NCBI RefSeq assembly: GCF_003258705.1
Contig: NZ_CP029480.1
Location: 4,278,001 to 4,342,000, forward strand
DNA: 64,000 nt
Source: Arcticibacterium luteifluviistationis
GTDB lineage: Bacteria > Bacteroidota > Bacteroidia > Cytophagales > Spirosomataceae
Reading direction: 5' to 3'
The notes under the pieces were generated by a model. That model was given only the letters and a program-made list of their open reading frames with translations, had not been told where the DNA came from and did not search any database. Below are positions 37,631-46,047 of this stretch, piece by piece. Numbering within the stretch: position 1 is the first letter of the stretch; each line of letters begins with the position of its first letter. The translations under genes were made by a program, and so were the position numbers.

Positions 37631-38746
37631 ATGAACGAAAAACCTATAATATTTAAAGGTTTAGCGGGCGTAACTGTGGACTATACCAGTATTTCCAAAG
37701 TAATGCCCGAGACCAATTCTTTAACCTATCGCGGTTATGCAGTTGAAGAGCTCTGCGAGAAAAAATCATTTGAAGATGTAGCTTTTTTGTTGGTAAATAA
37801 TGATTTGCCAAACGCTAAAGAAAGAGCCGCTTTTATTGACAAAGAAAAATCTCAAAGAACACTGTCAAAAGAGCTGTTGAGTATTCTTCAAAACTTACCA
37901 AAATCGTCTCACCCTATGGATACTTTACGTACAGGTGTGAGTATTTTAGGCTGCGAGGATACCCGAATTTGGGATAGCTCTAGAGAAACCAATATGGATA
38001 AGTATATTTCCCTTTTGGCTAAGATTCCTGCAATTATTGCGGCCTCATATCGGCACCAAATAGGGCAGGGTTTTATCCCTGCTGATAATAAGCTAAGTTT
38101 CTCAGAAAACTTCTTTTACATGTGTTTTGGGAAAGTGCCAGCACCCGAAGTGATAAAAGCTTTTGATGTTTCGCTTATTCTGTATGCGGAGCACAGTTTT
38201 AATGCTTCCACATTTACGGCTAGGGTTATTACCAGTACGACTTCTGATATTTATTCTGCAGTAACTGGAGCCATTGGTGCTTTGAAAGGGCCATTACACG
38301 GTGGAGCTAATGAGCAAGTAATGCACATGCTTAAAGAAGTAGTTTCCAAAGAAAATGCTGAAGCATGGATGCTAGATGCATTGATAAACAAAAAGAAAAT
38401 CATGGGCTTTGGCCATAGAGTTTATCGAAATGGCGACAGCCGAGTACCAACCATGAAAAAGTATGCTTTAAAAACAGCAGAGTTTACCAATAATCAGGCT
38501 TTGATGGAAACATCTGCGAAGCTAGAGGAGGTTATGGTAAGAGAAAAGGGTATTTACCCTAACCTTGATTTTCCTGCTGGTCCTGCTTATTACATGATGG
38601 GTTTTGAGATAGAAATGTTTACACCAATATTCGTTATGAGTCGTATAGCTGGTTGGGCTGCCCATATCATGGAGCAAAACGCCAGCAATAAATTAATACG
38701 ACCACTTAGTGCTTATGACGGTGTGGGGCAGAGGGAGGTTGAGTGA
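37631..38746 (+). CDS. prpC: 2-methylcitrate synthase (citrate synthase family)
   Basis: 371 residues, the short citrate-synthase length. Motifs: GPLHGGANE with catalytic histidine, GFGHRVYRNGDSR and LDFPAGPAYYMMG bearing the catalytic aspartate. The N-terminal TNSLTYRGYAVEEL is typical of methylcitrate synthases. Together with prpD and prpB it makes the 2-methylcitrate cycle for propionate. No prpE-type ligase is in the window. A citrate synthase role cannot be strictly excluded, but context argues for PrpC. Confidence 0.9.
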   Translation: MNEKPIIFKGLAGVTVDYTSISKVMPETNSLTYRGYAVEELCEKKSFEDVAFLLVNNDLPNAKERAAFIDKEKSQRTLSKELLSILQNLPKSSHPMDTLRTGVSILGCEDTRIWDSSRETNMDKYISLLAKIPAIIAASYRHQIGQGFIPADNKLSFSENFFYMCFGKVPAPEVIKAFDVSLILYAEHSFNASTFTARVITSTTSDIYSAVTGAIGALKGPLHGGANEQVMHMLKEVVSKENAEAWMLDALINKKKIMGFGHRVYRNGDSRVPTMKKYALKTAEFTNNQALMETSAKLEEVMVREKGIYPNLDFPAGPAYYMMGFEIEMFTPIFVMSRIAGWAAHIMEQNASNKLIRPLSAYDGVGQREVE

Positions 38747-38788
38747 GCGTAATTGAATTAAGCTGGACAATTTGTGTATAGGCATAAA

Positions 38789-38817
38789 AAAAACTCTCAA
38801 GGTATCTTGAGAGTTTT
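38789..38817. terminator. Terminator after prpC
   Basis: An AAACTCTCAAG / CTTGAGAGTTT hairpin with A- and T-runs either side, 45 bases after the prpC stop. It can work in both directions. Confidence 0.85.
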
Positions 38818-38820
38818 TAG

Positions 38821-38890
38821 TGCTGGGGACGGGTCAGGATGGCCTGCCCGTCGAACCCGTGCGTTCGTTTCGATTCAGAGGATTTTAGGA
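38821..38890 (-). pseudogene. Degenerate 3' half of a tRNA-Leu
   Basis: On the minus strand the sequence from the anticodon loop (AAAATCCT) through the variable arm, the T-arm (ACGGGTTCGAC) and the acceptor 3' strand matches the intact tRNA-Leu at 38933-39018. The 5' half is absent and the T-loop is enlarged by about 15 bases that form a GACGGG/CAGG...CCTG/CCCGTC hairpin. It cannot fold into a working tRNA. It looks like a displaced tRNA 3' end or a decayed tandem copy. Confidence 0.7.
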
Positions 38891-38904
38891 TTAACACAAA
38901 AAAA

Positions 38905-38928
38905 GCCGCAAAACTTAAGTTTTGCGGC
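38905..38928 (-). terminator. Terminator of the tRNA-Gly/tRNA-Leu transcript
   Basis: A perfect 24-base palindrome starting GCCGCAAAAC; on the minus strand it is followed by eight T. It lies 4 bases past the 3' end of tRNA-Leu. Confidence 0.9.
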
Positions 38929-38932
38929 TTTG

Positions 38933-39018
38933 TACCGGGGACGGGGGTCGAACCCGTACGAGCGTTTCGGCTCACAGGATTTTAAGTCCTGCGTGTCTAC
39001 CAGTTCCACCACCCCGGC
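38933..39018 (-). tRNA. tRNA-Leu (anticodon UAA)
   Basis: 86 nt class II tRNA. Acceptor GCCGGGG pairs with CCCCGGT, discriminator A. The anticodon loop ACTTAAAAT gives UAA, a long variable arm (GAGC...GCTC) is present, and the T-arm is ACGGG TTCGACC CCCGT. CCA is not encoded. It is second in a two-tRNA unit after tRNA-Gly. Confidence 0.95.
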
Positions 39019-39070
39019 GGACTATGTCCTTTGAAAAAAAAACCCCCATAATATGGGAGCTTTATTTTCG

Positions 39071-39143
39071 AGCAAAAGACGGGTCTCGAACCCGCGACCT
39101 TAACCTTGGCAAGGTTACGCTCTACCAACTGAGCTACTTTTGC
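39071..39143 (-). tRNA. tRNA-Gly (anticodon GCC)
   Basis: 73 nt. Acceptor GCAAAAG pairs with CTTTTGC, discriminator T; D-arm GCTCAGTTGGTAGAGC; anticodon loop CTTGCCAA gives GCC; T-arm CGGGTTCGAGACCCG. CCA is not encoded. Transcribed before tRNA-Leu from a good Bacteroidota promoter. Confidence 0.96.
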
Positions 39144-39157
39144 TTGTAATTGAGCTG

Positions 39158-39187
39158 CAAAGATAAGTGAAGGTTTTTATTAGTCAA
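39158..39187 (-). promoter_or_regulatory. Bacteroidota promoter for the tRNA-Gly/tRNA-Leu unit
   Basis: On the minus strand TTG, 19 bases, then TATCTTTG, the expected -33/-7 arrangement. The -7 element ends 15 bases before tRNA-Gly. Confidence 0.85.
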
Positions 39188-39230
39188 GACATTTTTTAAA
39201 TATTTTTCTTCTTTTCTATTTTAGCAAACG

Positions 39231-39238
39231 TACTTTTG
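39231..39238 (+). promoter_or_regulatory. Bacteroidota -7 element for hisIE
   Basis: TACTTTTG, 18 bases before the hisIE ATG. The -33 region is T-rich without a clean TTG. Confidence 0.55.
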
Positions 39239-39256
39239 TGGCTCAAAGATAATGAT

Positions 39257-39859
39257 ATGACAAGAAAACCCGATTTCTCTAAAAGTCCAGATAGTTTGTT
39301 ACCCGTTGTGGTTCAGGATGTTCATACACTAAAGGTGCTCATGCTGGGGTATATGAATGAAGAAGCTTACGAGAAAACATTGGCAGAAAAAATCGTAACT
39401 TTTTTTAGTAGGAGCAAAAAAAGATTGTGGACAAAGGGCGAAACCTCTAAAAACTTTCTTCACTTGAAGTCTGTCGCGATAGATTGTGATGAAGATACTA
39501 TCTTAATCAAGGCTTCTCCAGATGGTCCAACATGTCATACAGGTGATGATACTTGCTGGCAAGAGGAGAATGTAGGTAAAGTTGGCTTTCTTGAGCATTT
39601 AAGAAAAACTCTTCACGATAGAAGATTGAATCCTTCGGATAAATCTTATACAAGTAGCCTTTTTGCCAAAGGCATTAATAAAGTGGCTCAGAAAGTAGGA
39701 GAGGAAGCAGTAGAACTTGTGATTGAGGCGAAAGACGATAATAAAGATTTGTTTTTAGGAGAAGCTGCCGATTTGATGTATCACTATTTAGTGCTGCTAG
39801 AAGCAAAAGAAATTGAACTGGATGAGGTCATAGATGTGTTAATAAGTAGACATAAATAG
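39257..39859 (+). CDS. hisIE: Bifunctional phosphoribosyl-AMP cyclohydrolase / phosphoribosyl-ATP pyrophosphatase
   Basis: 200 residues from the ATG just behind the promoter; a TTG-started frame would add seven residues. Residues 1-~105 are HisI, with metal ligands C77/D78/D80 region (DCDED), C93 and C100. Residues ~112-200 are HisE, with KVGEEAVELVIEA. It performs steps 2 and 3 of histidine synthesis. It is detached from other his genes and followed by a small membrane protein gene after 7 bases. Confidence 0.93.
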   Translation: MTRKPDFSKSPDSLLPVVVQDVHTLKVLMLGYMNEEAYEKTLAEKIVTFFSRSKKRLWTKGETSKNFLHLKSVAIDCDEDTILIKASPDGPTCHTGDDTCWQEENVGKVGFLEHLRKTLHDRRLNPSDKSYTSSLFAKGINKVAQKVGEEAVELVIEAKDDNKDLFLGEAADLMYHYLVLLEAKEIELDEVIDVLISRHK

Positions 39860-39866
39860 AAAAGCT

Positions 39867-40205
39867 ATGATAAATTACGCGATAAGATTGATTTTGGTAG
39901 GTTTAGTGGTATTTCAAATACCGAATATACTACCTGAAATATTTGTTGACTCCATTACTACAGCTATCATTGTGGCGTTGGTTATGAGTATATTAAATAC
40001 GTTTGTAAAGCCAATTTTAACCATTCTCTCTTTACCTATCACCATTCTGACCTTAGGTTTGTTTTACTTCGTAATCACGGTATTGATTGTTTATATCTGT
40101 GATGCTTTGATTAGCGGTTTTGCAGTGACAGGTTTCATTCAGCCATTGATATTTAGTTTTATCTTAGGTATTGTCAATAGCCTTGTAGGTTCTTTCCAAA
40201 AATGA
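39867..40205 (+). CDS. Phage-holin-family (YvlD-like) small membrane protein
   Basis: 112 residues with four membrane helices. The conserved NTFVKPILTILSLPITILTLGLF segment is the hallmark of the Phage_holin_4_2/YvlD family, which despite its name is usually chromosomal and of unknown membrane-stress-related function. It follows hisIE by 7 bases and overlaps the next gene by 4 bases. Confidence 0.85.
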   Translation: MINYAIRLILVGLVVFQIPNILPEIFVDSITTAIIVALVMSILNTFVKPILTILSLPITILTLGLFYFVITVLIVYICDALISGFAVTGFIQPLIFSFILGIVNSLVGSFQK

Positions 40206-40585
40206 GATACTTTTTAATTTCCTTTTTTCTAATAGGTTTTTTCTCTTGCAGACCTAAACCTATTGACATGGGAGCGGTTTTTAGTGCCGATGTGTTCAAG
40301 TCGGACAGGAATGCTTGCGATGGACTGAGAACGTCTTTTAAAGAGGCCTTAGTGGCCAATAAAGATTCGTTGATAGGACATAGTGAAAACGATATTTTTT
40401 CGACCTTAGGAAGGTACGACCTTCAAATGTTAGATAGCAGAAACCAAAAGGTATTTATTTACTTTCTAGAGGCGGGGCCGCAATGCGAAAGCGTTGCAAA
40501 ACCTTCAGAATCGCCATCTATGGCGGTTTACTTTAATGCTACCAAGCTGGTCAAAGAAATTACTTTTCAGGACGGAGTGCTTTAA
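40202..40585 (+). CDS. Hypothetical lipoprotein
   Basis: 127 residues. The short signal MRYFLISFFLIGFFSC has a lipobox cysteine at residue 16. A conserved-looking SENDIFSTLGRYDLQMLDSRNQKVFIYFL segment follows, similar in style to SmpA/OmlA-type small lipoproteins, but no family is firmly recognised. The start overlaps the preceding stop (ATGA), so it is translationally coupled. Its end overlaps the convergent gene by 26 bases. Confidence 0.7.
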   Translation: MRYFLISFFLIGFFSCRPKPIDMGAVFSADVFKSDRNACDGLRTSFKEALVANKDSLIGHSENDIFSTLGRYDLQMLDSRNQKVFIYFLEAGPQCESVAKPSESPSMAVYFNATKLVKEITFQDGVL

Positions 40586-41177
40586 GAAGCCATTGTGTTT
40601 CTGGGCTTATATGAAGTTCTGGTTCAGGAGGAGGTTTTGGTTGGTACTTGTTTAATGCTATGGTTCTAATATTCCACATTTTACTGTATTCGGAAGTTTT
40701 TCCATAATAGACACCATAAAGAGTGGAGTCTCGTAAATAGCGACTAAGTTTGAGGGAAATGGTGTCGTGATTCTCTACTATTTTTAGATTTAGCTCAAAA
40801 TTGCTGTGTTCTTTTATACTGGCTTTGTCACGTTTAAGGTTTTTAAGATCTACTAATAATTTTTCATTTAATTCTGATTTTCCGTTGACAAGAATAATTG
40901 GATTTATAGAACTGCTTAGACGAGTTTTTAGCTCTTTTTTAACTAGTATATGATTAAGGGAAGAGCTTAGTAACATTGGGAAAAACAGGAAGAAGGTAGT
41001 GGCGAAAGAAATTCTGCTGCCTCTGAAATAACCCGACCTTTCAAAGAAAGTGACGAATTCTCTGTTTTCTGAAGGGTTTTCGCTGATTATGGCGAGTGCA
41101 TAACAGAAAGAAACAAGAAAGGAAATCCCAAAGAGGATAGAAGAATATCTACTAATAAAATCCAATATTTCAAACAT
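40560..41177 (-). CDS. Hypothetical two-helix membrane protein
   Basis: 205 residues from the ATG 4 bases after the upstream GT2 stop; a TTG at 41192 would add five residues and overlap. Two membrane helices (about 12-32 and 50-70 of this frame) flank a short loop, and the C-terminal ~130 residues are soluble with a proline-rich end (PKPPPEPELH). No family recognised. The tight spacing suggests it acts with the cellulose-synthase-like GT2. Confidence 0.6.
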   Translation of the reverse strand: MFEILDFISRYSSILFGISFLVSFCYALAIISENPSENREFVTFFERSGYFRGSRISFATTFFLFFPMLLSSSLNHILVKKELKTRLSSSINPIILVNGKSELNEKLLVDLKNLKRDKASIKEHSNFELNLKIVENHDTISLKLSRYLRDSTLYGVYYGKTSEYSKMWNIRTIALNKYQPKPPPEPELHISPETQWLLKALRPEK

Positions 41178-41181
41178 AGCT

Positions 41182-42636
41182 TTAAACTTCAAACAAAGCG
41201 TGCTTGACGGTATAATAAACTATCAAGCCATAACCCATGAATACCATGAAGTGGAAAGGCATCATTCCATACAGCTGCTTTTGGGCGTCAATGAAGAGCA
41301 TAGCTAAGAACAATAGTGCAATTAAGCCCTCTACCCACGTTAGCCAGCCAATCTTTTTGATGGAATAAACATTCCCTTGCCATGCGTCTGTTTTGTTTAC
41401 CACGTTAAACTTCGGCGTTCTCACAAAGGGTGTTTTCTTACCCATTAAACCTTCTACTACAGCTATAGTATTATGCAGCGATAAACCCATCATAAATACT
41501 AAGAACATGAAAAACCTTTTGACAAAGGCAAAGAAAGAACCATTTTTACGCTTAAAAGCTAACCAATAAAAAGAGCCTAGAATAAGCCAATTGACCTGAA
41601 AAAGTGTAGTTAAATTGACAATGGTGTGATAATCGGAGAATATATGTGTGTTCAGCACTAATGGAATACTAAAAAATGCCAAAGCCATTACGCTTATGAA
41701 AATGGAGCTGTTCAGAAGGTGATAAAAACCATGGAGCTTTGAAGTCAGTTTTAAGTCTTTAGCGGCCACTATTTTTTTTGCGTTTTTAACAAAGCACTCA
41801 GCTCCGCCTTTCATCCAGCGGTATTGTTGAGATTTGACCGCAGGTAAACTTACGGGCAATTCTGCAGGAGAATCTAATTCTCTTAAATATTCAAATTTCC
41901 AGCCTTTAAGCTGTGCTCTATAGCTTAGGTCCAAATCTTCTGTTAAAGTGTCAGGAGACCAGCCGCCAGCGTCTGAAATTGTAATTTTTCGCCAAACTCC
42001 TGCTGTACCATTAAAGTTGATGAAATGATTTGCAGCAGAACGCCCGGGTTGTTCTATAAAAAAGTGAGCGTCTAGGCCAAAGGCTTGAAGTTTTGTAAGA
42101 AGGGAGTAGTCTTCGTTAATGTGTTCCCAGCGTGTTTGTACCACACCGACTTTTTCATCTTGGAAAACAGGAATGGTTTTCTTTAAAAAATCTGTTCTAG
42201 GGATAAAGTCTGCATCAAAAACGGCTACAAATTCGCCTTTGGCTGTTTCTAATCCATACTTTAATGCTCCTGCTTTAAAACCTACACGTTCTGGTCTTCT
42301 TATTAAAGTAATGTCAAAACCCTTTTCTTGGTATTCTTTGGCTTTTGCTGCTAATAACTCCGTGGTGATGTCGTCAGAGTCGTCTAATAACTGAATCTCT
42401 AATTTATCTAGCGGATAATCTATTTTGGTCACGGAGTCTACCAATCTGTTAACCACATATTTTTCATTATAAACAGGCAGCTGAATGGTTACAAAGGGTA
42501 ATTTTTCAAGGCTCTGAGCAGGAGGAGCGGGTGCCTTATATTTAAAATGAGAAACTATAAGACTAAACTGCATGACGCAATAAATGAAAATAATGGTCAG
42601 CGGAATTAAATAAGCAAGTAGAAATATTAAGTCCAT
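41182..42636 (-). CDS. Processive-type membrane GT2 (cellulose-synthase-like)
   Basis: 484 residues. One N-terminal and four or five C-terminal membrane helices enclose a GT2 catalytic domain: QLPVYNE (~52-58), DAD at 141-143, TED at 232-234 and the QQYRW motif at 270-274. The QxxRW motif marks processive or CSLA-like glucan/mannan synthases. The same family is widespread in Bacteroidota, with no product defined. Adjacent GT2 at 42644 lies 8 bases upstream in the same direction. Confidence 0.85.
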   Translation of the reverse strand: MDLIFLLAYLIPLTIIFIYCVMQFSLIVSHFKYKAPAPPAQSLEKLPFVTIQLPVYNEKYVVNRLVDSVTKIDYPLDKLEIQLLDDSDDITTELLAAKAKEYQEKGFDITLIRRPERVGFKAGALKYGLETAKGEFVAVFDADFIPRTDFLKKTIPVFQDEKVGVVQTRWEHINEDYSLLTKLQAFGLDAHFFIEQPGRSAANHFINFNGTAGVWRKITISDAGGWSPDTLTEDLDLSYRAQLKGWKFEYLRELDSPAELPVSLPAVKSQQYRWMKGGAECFVKNAKKIVAAKDLKLTSKLHGFYHLLNSSIFISVMALAFFSIPLVLNTHIFSDYHTIVNLTTLFQVNWLILGSFYWLAFKRKNGSFFAFVKRFFMFLVFMMGLSLHNTIAVVEGLMGKKTPFVRTPKFNVVNKTDAWQGNVYSIKKIGWLTWVEGLIALLFLAMLFIDAQKQLYGMMPFHFMVFMGYGLIVYYTVKHALFEV

Positions 42637-42643
42637 TCGATTG

Positions 42644-43333
42644 TTATTTCAGGGCGTATTTAAAAATCCAAGATAAAATCTTATAGCCAGCCAAGATGGT
42701 TCCTTTAACCGTACCGGAAACCTTAGATTTACCAATGCGTTTTCTGTACTTAACAGGGACCTCCGTCACTTTCAAGCCTTTTTTTGCAGCTTTTAGCTGC
42801 ATTTCCACTGTCCAGCCGTATGTTTGGTCTACCATGGCTAAATCTACCAAGCTTTGGTATTTGATAGCTCTAAAAGGTCCTAAATCAGTATATGATACTT
42901 TGAAAAATAGTTTTATTAAAGTAGTGGCTAACCAGTTTCCGAAAATTTGCTGAGGCGTCATGGAGCCAGGCTCTTTATTGCCTAGGTTTCTGCTGCCTAT
43001 AACCATGTCCATATTCTGATTAAGAATAGGGGCAATGATGTCAGTTAATTCTTCTGGATAGTCGGAATAATCGGCATCTAGAAAGACCACTATTTCAGGG
43101 TTCTTATTTTTTAGGTATTCTATGCCTTTTAGGCATGCATAACCGTAGCCTTGTCTTGGTTCGTCAAGTACGGTAGCACCAGCATCTTTGGCAGCCTGAG
43201 CCGTGTGGTCGCTTGAATTATTATTCACCACCACCACTTCTTCCACAAAATCAGGAATCTCTGCTATTACTTTGTCAATAGAAAGAGCTTCATTAAAAGC
43301 TGGAATGATAACGTAAATTCCTTTTGGAGTCAA
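42644..43333 (-). CDS. DPM1/UgtP-like family 2 glycosyltransferase
   Basis: 229 residues, soluble GT2 with VIIPAFNEALSIDKVI at the N-terminus, VVVNNNSSDHT and the metal motif FLDADYSD. GSRNLGNKEPGSMTPQQ and FGNWLATTLIKLFF match polyprenyl-phosphate hexosyltransferases of the DPM1 type. It probably makes a lipid-phosphate sugar donor for periplasmic GT-C enzymes such as the one at 20469; this link is inference. Confidence 0.85.
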   Translation of the reverse strand: MTPKGIYVIIPAFNEALSIDKVIAEIPDFVEEVVVVNNNSSDHTAQAAKDAGATVLDEPRQGYGYACLKGIEYLKNKNPEIVVFLDADYSDYPEELTDIIAPILNQNMDMVIGSRNLGNKEPGSMTPQQIFGNWLATTLIKLFFKVSYTDLGPFRAIKYQSLVDLAMVDQTYGWTVEMQLKAAKKGLKVTEVPVKYRKRIGKSKVSGTVKGTILAGYKILSWIFKYALK

Positions 43334-43390
43334 TCGCCTAATTTTTTTGTTCGCAAATTAAAGATTATTGACCAGTATCTACGTCAAAAG

Positions 43391-44437
43391 CTAAGGCTTG
43401 GTTTCGGGCTTGTAATTTTGGCAGTATTTGTCATAAAGTCCCTCGGCTCTTTTTTGCCCCAAGTTTTTTAACTGAAGGTAATCTGCACAGGCCTCATCGG
43501 GGGTTTTATTATAGATGTATGCTGCTGCTCTTAAATAATAAGAGTTGACCTGATAAGGGTCGTTTTCTATGGCCTTGCTAAGATAGAATATGGCCGAACG
43601 GTAGTTTTTAGCTGAAAAATAGTATTTCCCGTTTGAAGCGTATTCTTCTGCCATCGCTTTTTTATCTTCTTCGGTATTTCCTGAATTATACTCCGGTTTA
43701 GTGTAACCAAGGTCAAAATTGTATTCTACTTCGCAGTTTACAGGTTTTCCTAAATATTTGGCAGGAAGCCAATTTCCTTTTGTCTTATTAAGGGCCTCTA
43801 TTAGCCTTTGGTCATACTTCTGATTAGAGCTTGCTATTATTCGCTGACCTTCTATTTCACCTGTTTTGGTAATTACAAACCGTATCACAAAACCACCTTT
43901 TCTGAACTCAGGATATTTGAAATGATTATTGATGTAGTCAATGGCTGAGTACCTAGCATTAAGAAACTTTGGTTCTATTTGGTTTGGCTGTAAAAGATAA
44001 ACAGGGTCCCCATTTTTTGCCAAATAGATTTCTGGTATAATGCCAATGTCTATAGTTGGCTTGAAGTTCATTTCTATTTTGATAGGTTCTACTTCATCGC
44101 TAGTTAGCACTTGGCTAAGCTCTAGAAATGGCTTATCAAGGCGTAAAATCTTGAAATAATTATCACGATAGTTTAGAACGCTATCCTTTACAGCATAAGA
44201 GCTGAGAGAATTTTTACCGTCAATATTGATGATAAGACTATCACCAGAAAATTCCAGCCCGAAGCTGGAATTTTCTAGACCCTCATTATATATAGGACTT
44301 CCGTCTATCAAAGTGATTTTACTTTTCACCCATTCGCCCTGAAGGCTCTTCTTAACAGTAACTTGCGAAACTGCTAATTGGGATATTGAAAAAATAAAAA
44401 GAAATAAAGCGGAGGTGTTTTTTAAATATTTAGACAT
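43391..44437 (-). CDS. Exported TonB-C-like protein with TPR-like C-terminus
   Basis: 348 residues. A signal peptide (MSKYLKNTSALFLFIFSISQLAVSQ) is followed by a lipocalin-like region. Next is a TonB C-terminal-like domain (~165-245: GGFVIRFVITKTGEIEGQRII ... WLPAKYLGKPVNCEVEYNF), then a TPR-like tail (KAIENDPYQVNSYYLRAAAY). There is no cytoplasmic anchor helix or proline-rich spacer, so it is not a classical energy transducer. It directly abuts the S41 peptidase gene, whose stop ends next to its start codon. Confidence 0.7.
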   Translation of the reverse strand: MSKYLKNTSALFLFIFSISQLAVSQVTVKKSLQGEWVKSKITLIDGSPIYNEGLENSSFGLEFSGDSLIINIDGKNSLSSYAVKDSVLNYRDNYFKILRLDKPFLELSQVLTSDEVEPIKIEMNFKPTIDIGIIPEIYLAKNGDPVYLLQPNQIEPKFLNARYSAIDYINNHFKYPEFRKGGFVIRFVITKTGEIEGQRIIASSNQKYDQRLIEALNKTKGNWLPAKYLGKPVNCEVEYNFDLGYTKPEYNSGNTEEDKKAMAEEYASNGKYYFSAKNYRSAIFYLSKAIENDPYQVNSYYLRAAAYIYNKTPDEACADYLQLKNLGQKRAEGLYDKYCQNYKPETKP

Positions 44438-45907
44438 TTATCTTTTTTTGCTCAAGTACTCAGAGGCATACTGAACCCAATCAGTTTCCTTTTTTGGTAC
44501 TTTAACGTCAGGCGTTATTCCCTTATTATCTATTCTTGTTTCTCTAGCACTTTTAGCTAAACCGAAGGCCAATCTCCACCCAAAAGCAGGTAAGCCCCAG
44601 TCTCTAACTTCAATGTAGTCGGCAAGACCTTTTGTTTTAGTACCAATAATGACAGTTTTGTCACTCTGTTTGGCTTCTAAAGTAACACTTTCCGCTGTAC
44701 TTGCCGTATTTTCATTAACAAGAATTGCCACATTTTTAGGATAAGGTGTAGCTCTTAGGTACTGAAACACTTTGTCAGGTCCCTGAACATCGCCGCCTAA
44801 ATTGTTTTTCATAGCGGCTATTACCTCTTGAAGCTTAGGAGCTAAAATTCGTTTGTACTTTGGAAAAGCTTGAATTGATTCTAATTCATGTGTGAGTAGA
44901 ATAAGGTTCTCTTCTGATGATCTAAACATACCACCTTTTCGGATAATTGGCTTATCTGCAATGAATGGATATAAGGCAGAAAAAGCATTTTCATCTCCTC
45001 CTGGGTTATTTCTCAAGTCAACAATCAAATTCTCCGTATTGGCAATGATTGACTTATTATTATTTACCATATCAAGGATATAGTCAGCGGCATCCACAAT
45101 AGTGAAAGGAGGCAGGGTGATTAAAGCTGTATTTGCGTTAATTTTCTCAACCCTCCATTGCGGAATACGCGTAAGAATATCAACATTATTAACTTCCTCT
45201 AAAGGAGCTGGGTAAATCTTTTGAAGCTTGAAAATATCGTCAATCACAAGATAGTTTTTAACTAACCTGCTAAGTTTCTTTTCGTCGGTAAAGTCAGCGT
45301 AGTAGTAAGTAGTTTCAAACTTATTTTCTGACTCTTCTTTAAGCTCAAATTTCACTTTACCTCTTGTCCAAAGTTCATCTCTTTCAGTCAGTAAGAAAGC
45401 TTTGTATCTGTTTTTCTTAGAGTCCGCTACTATTCCTACACGGTAGGTTTTGTCATCGGTTTCCCAAATACCTACTATTTCCGGAAGGTTTTTGTTTTTG
45501 TCAAGGTACTTTTTGAAAGCAGGTTCGCCTTTAAAAGAGACAGAGCCTAGTTTGCCTGCTCTTTTAGCTAAGGCTCCTGGTTTTTCTGGTTCTACAAAAG
45601 GTTGGATATTTAAGAAAAGATGACCGTCTTCAAAGAATGCCAACCATTCATTAATGGCGTGATAACAAGCTTCTGGCTCGTTTATATCAGAAACTTTTTG
45701 TTTGGTTTCTTCTGTGATTTTGTCAAACTTTTTCTGATTTCTAGAAGTTACTTTTTCGCTCCATCCGGCATAGTTGTCTTCTACTTTTTGGTAGACGGCA
45801 TCAAAGTTTCTGGAACATAAGCTTTGTTTTTTTTCTGGGGCGTCTTGAGCAAAAGTGCTCAGGCTAAGTAAGACGGTAGCGGCTGATAAGATGCTAATTT
45901 TTTTCAT
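44438..45907 (-). CDS. S41-family peptidase (TSPc-type)
   Basis: 489 residues with signal peptide (MKKISILSAATVLLSLSTFAQ). The TSPc domain carries LIVDLRNNPGGDE at ~294-306 and the nucleophile region NENTASTAESV (~398-408; S403 likely), followed by IIGTKTKG bearing the probable catalytic lysine. A PDZ domain is not evident. Periplasmic or secreted protease; substrate unknown. Probably co-transcribed with the TonB-C/TPR gene. Confidence 0.85.
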   Translation of the reverse strand: MKKISILSAATVLLSLSTFAQDAPEKKQSLCSRNFDAVYQKVEDNYAGWSEKVTSRNQKKFDKITEETKQKVSDINEPEACYHAINEWLAFFEDGHLFLNIQPFVEPEKPGALAKRAGKLGSVSFKGEPAFKKYLDKNKNLPEIVGIWETDDKTYRVGIVADSKKNRYKAFLLTERDELWTRGKVKFELKEESENKFETTYYYADFTDEKKLSRLVKNYLVIDDIFKLQKIYPAPLEEVNNVDILTRIPQWRVEKINANTALITLPPFTIVDAADYILDMVNNNKSIIANTENLIVDLRNNPGGDENAFSALYPFIADKPIIRKGGMFRSSEENLILLTHELESIQAFPKYKRILAPKLQEVIAAMKNNLGGDVQGPDKVFQYLRATPYPKNVAILVNENTASTAESVTLEAKQSDKTVIIGTKTKGLADYIEVRDWGLPAFGWRLAFGLAKSARETRIDNKGITPDVKVPKKETDWVQYASEYLSKKR

Positions 45908-45989
45908 TGGGATAACACGATTTTAAATTTACAGTTAATCGCGACTCCAAAACGATGCCAAACTTTAGCCTTGACCTGATTTTAGTAAA

Positions 45990-46027
45990 TGTAACTATCT
46001 TATTTTGCTTAAAATAAGATAGTTACA
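45990..46027. terminator. Long perfect AT-rich hairpin after the DUF2130 gene
   Basis: A 17-bp perfect inverted repeat (arms 45990-46006 and 46011-46027, beginning TGTAACTATC) with a GCTT loop. It lies 20 bases past the DUF2130 stop and about 80 bases upstream of the S41 peptidase start. It may terminate the minus-strand operon but lacks a clean T-run. Confidence 0.55.
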
Positions 46028-46047
46028 TAGTGGTATTTTTTTGTGAA

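Noticed and set aside
38774-39149. Open frames across 38774-39149 with arginine-rich peptides
   Set aside because: They read through tRNA-Leu, tRNA-Gly and the tRNA remnant; the peptide pattern (SRTRDL..., GRTRTS...) is the usual artefact of tRNA sequence.
39867-40205. Prophage remnant because of a holin-family protein
   Set aside because: The YvlD/phage-holin-4 family is chromosomal, and no phage genes lie around it.
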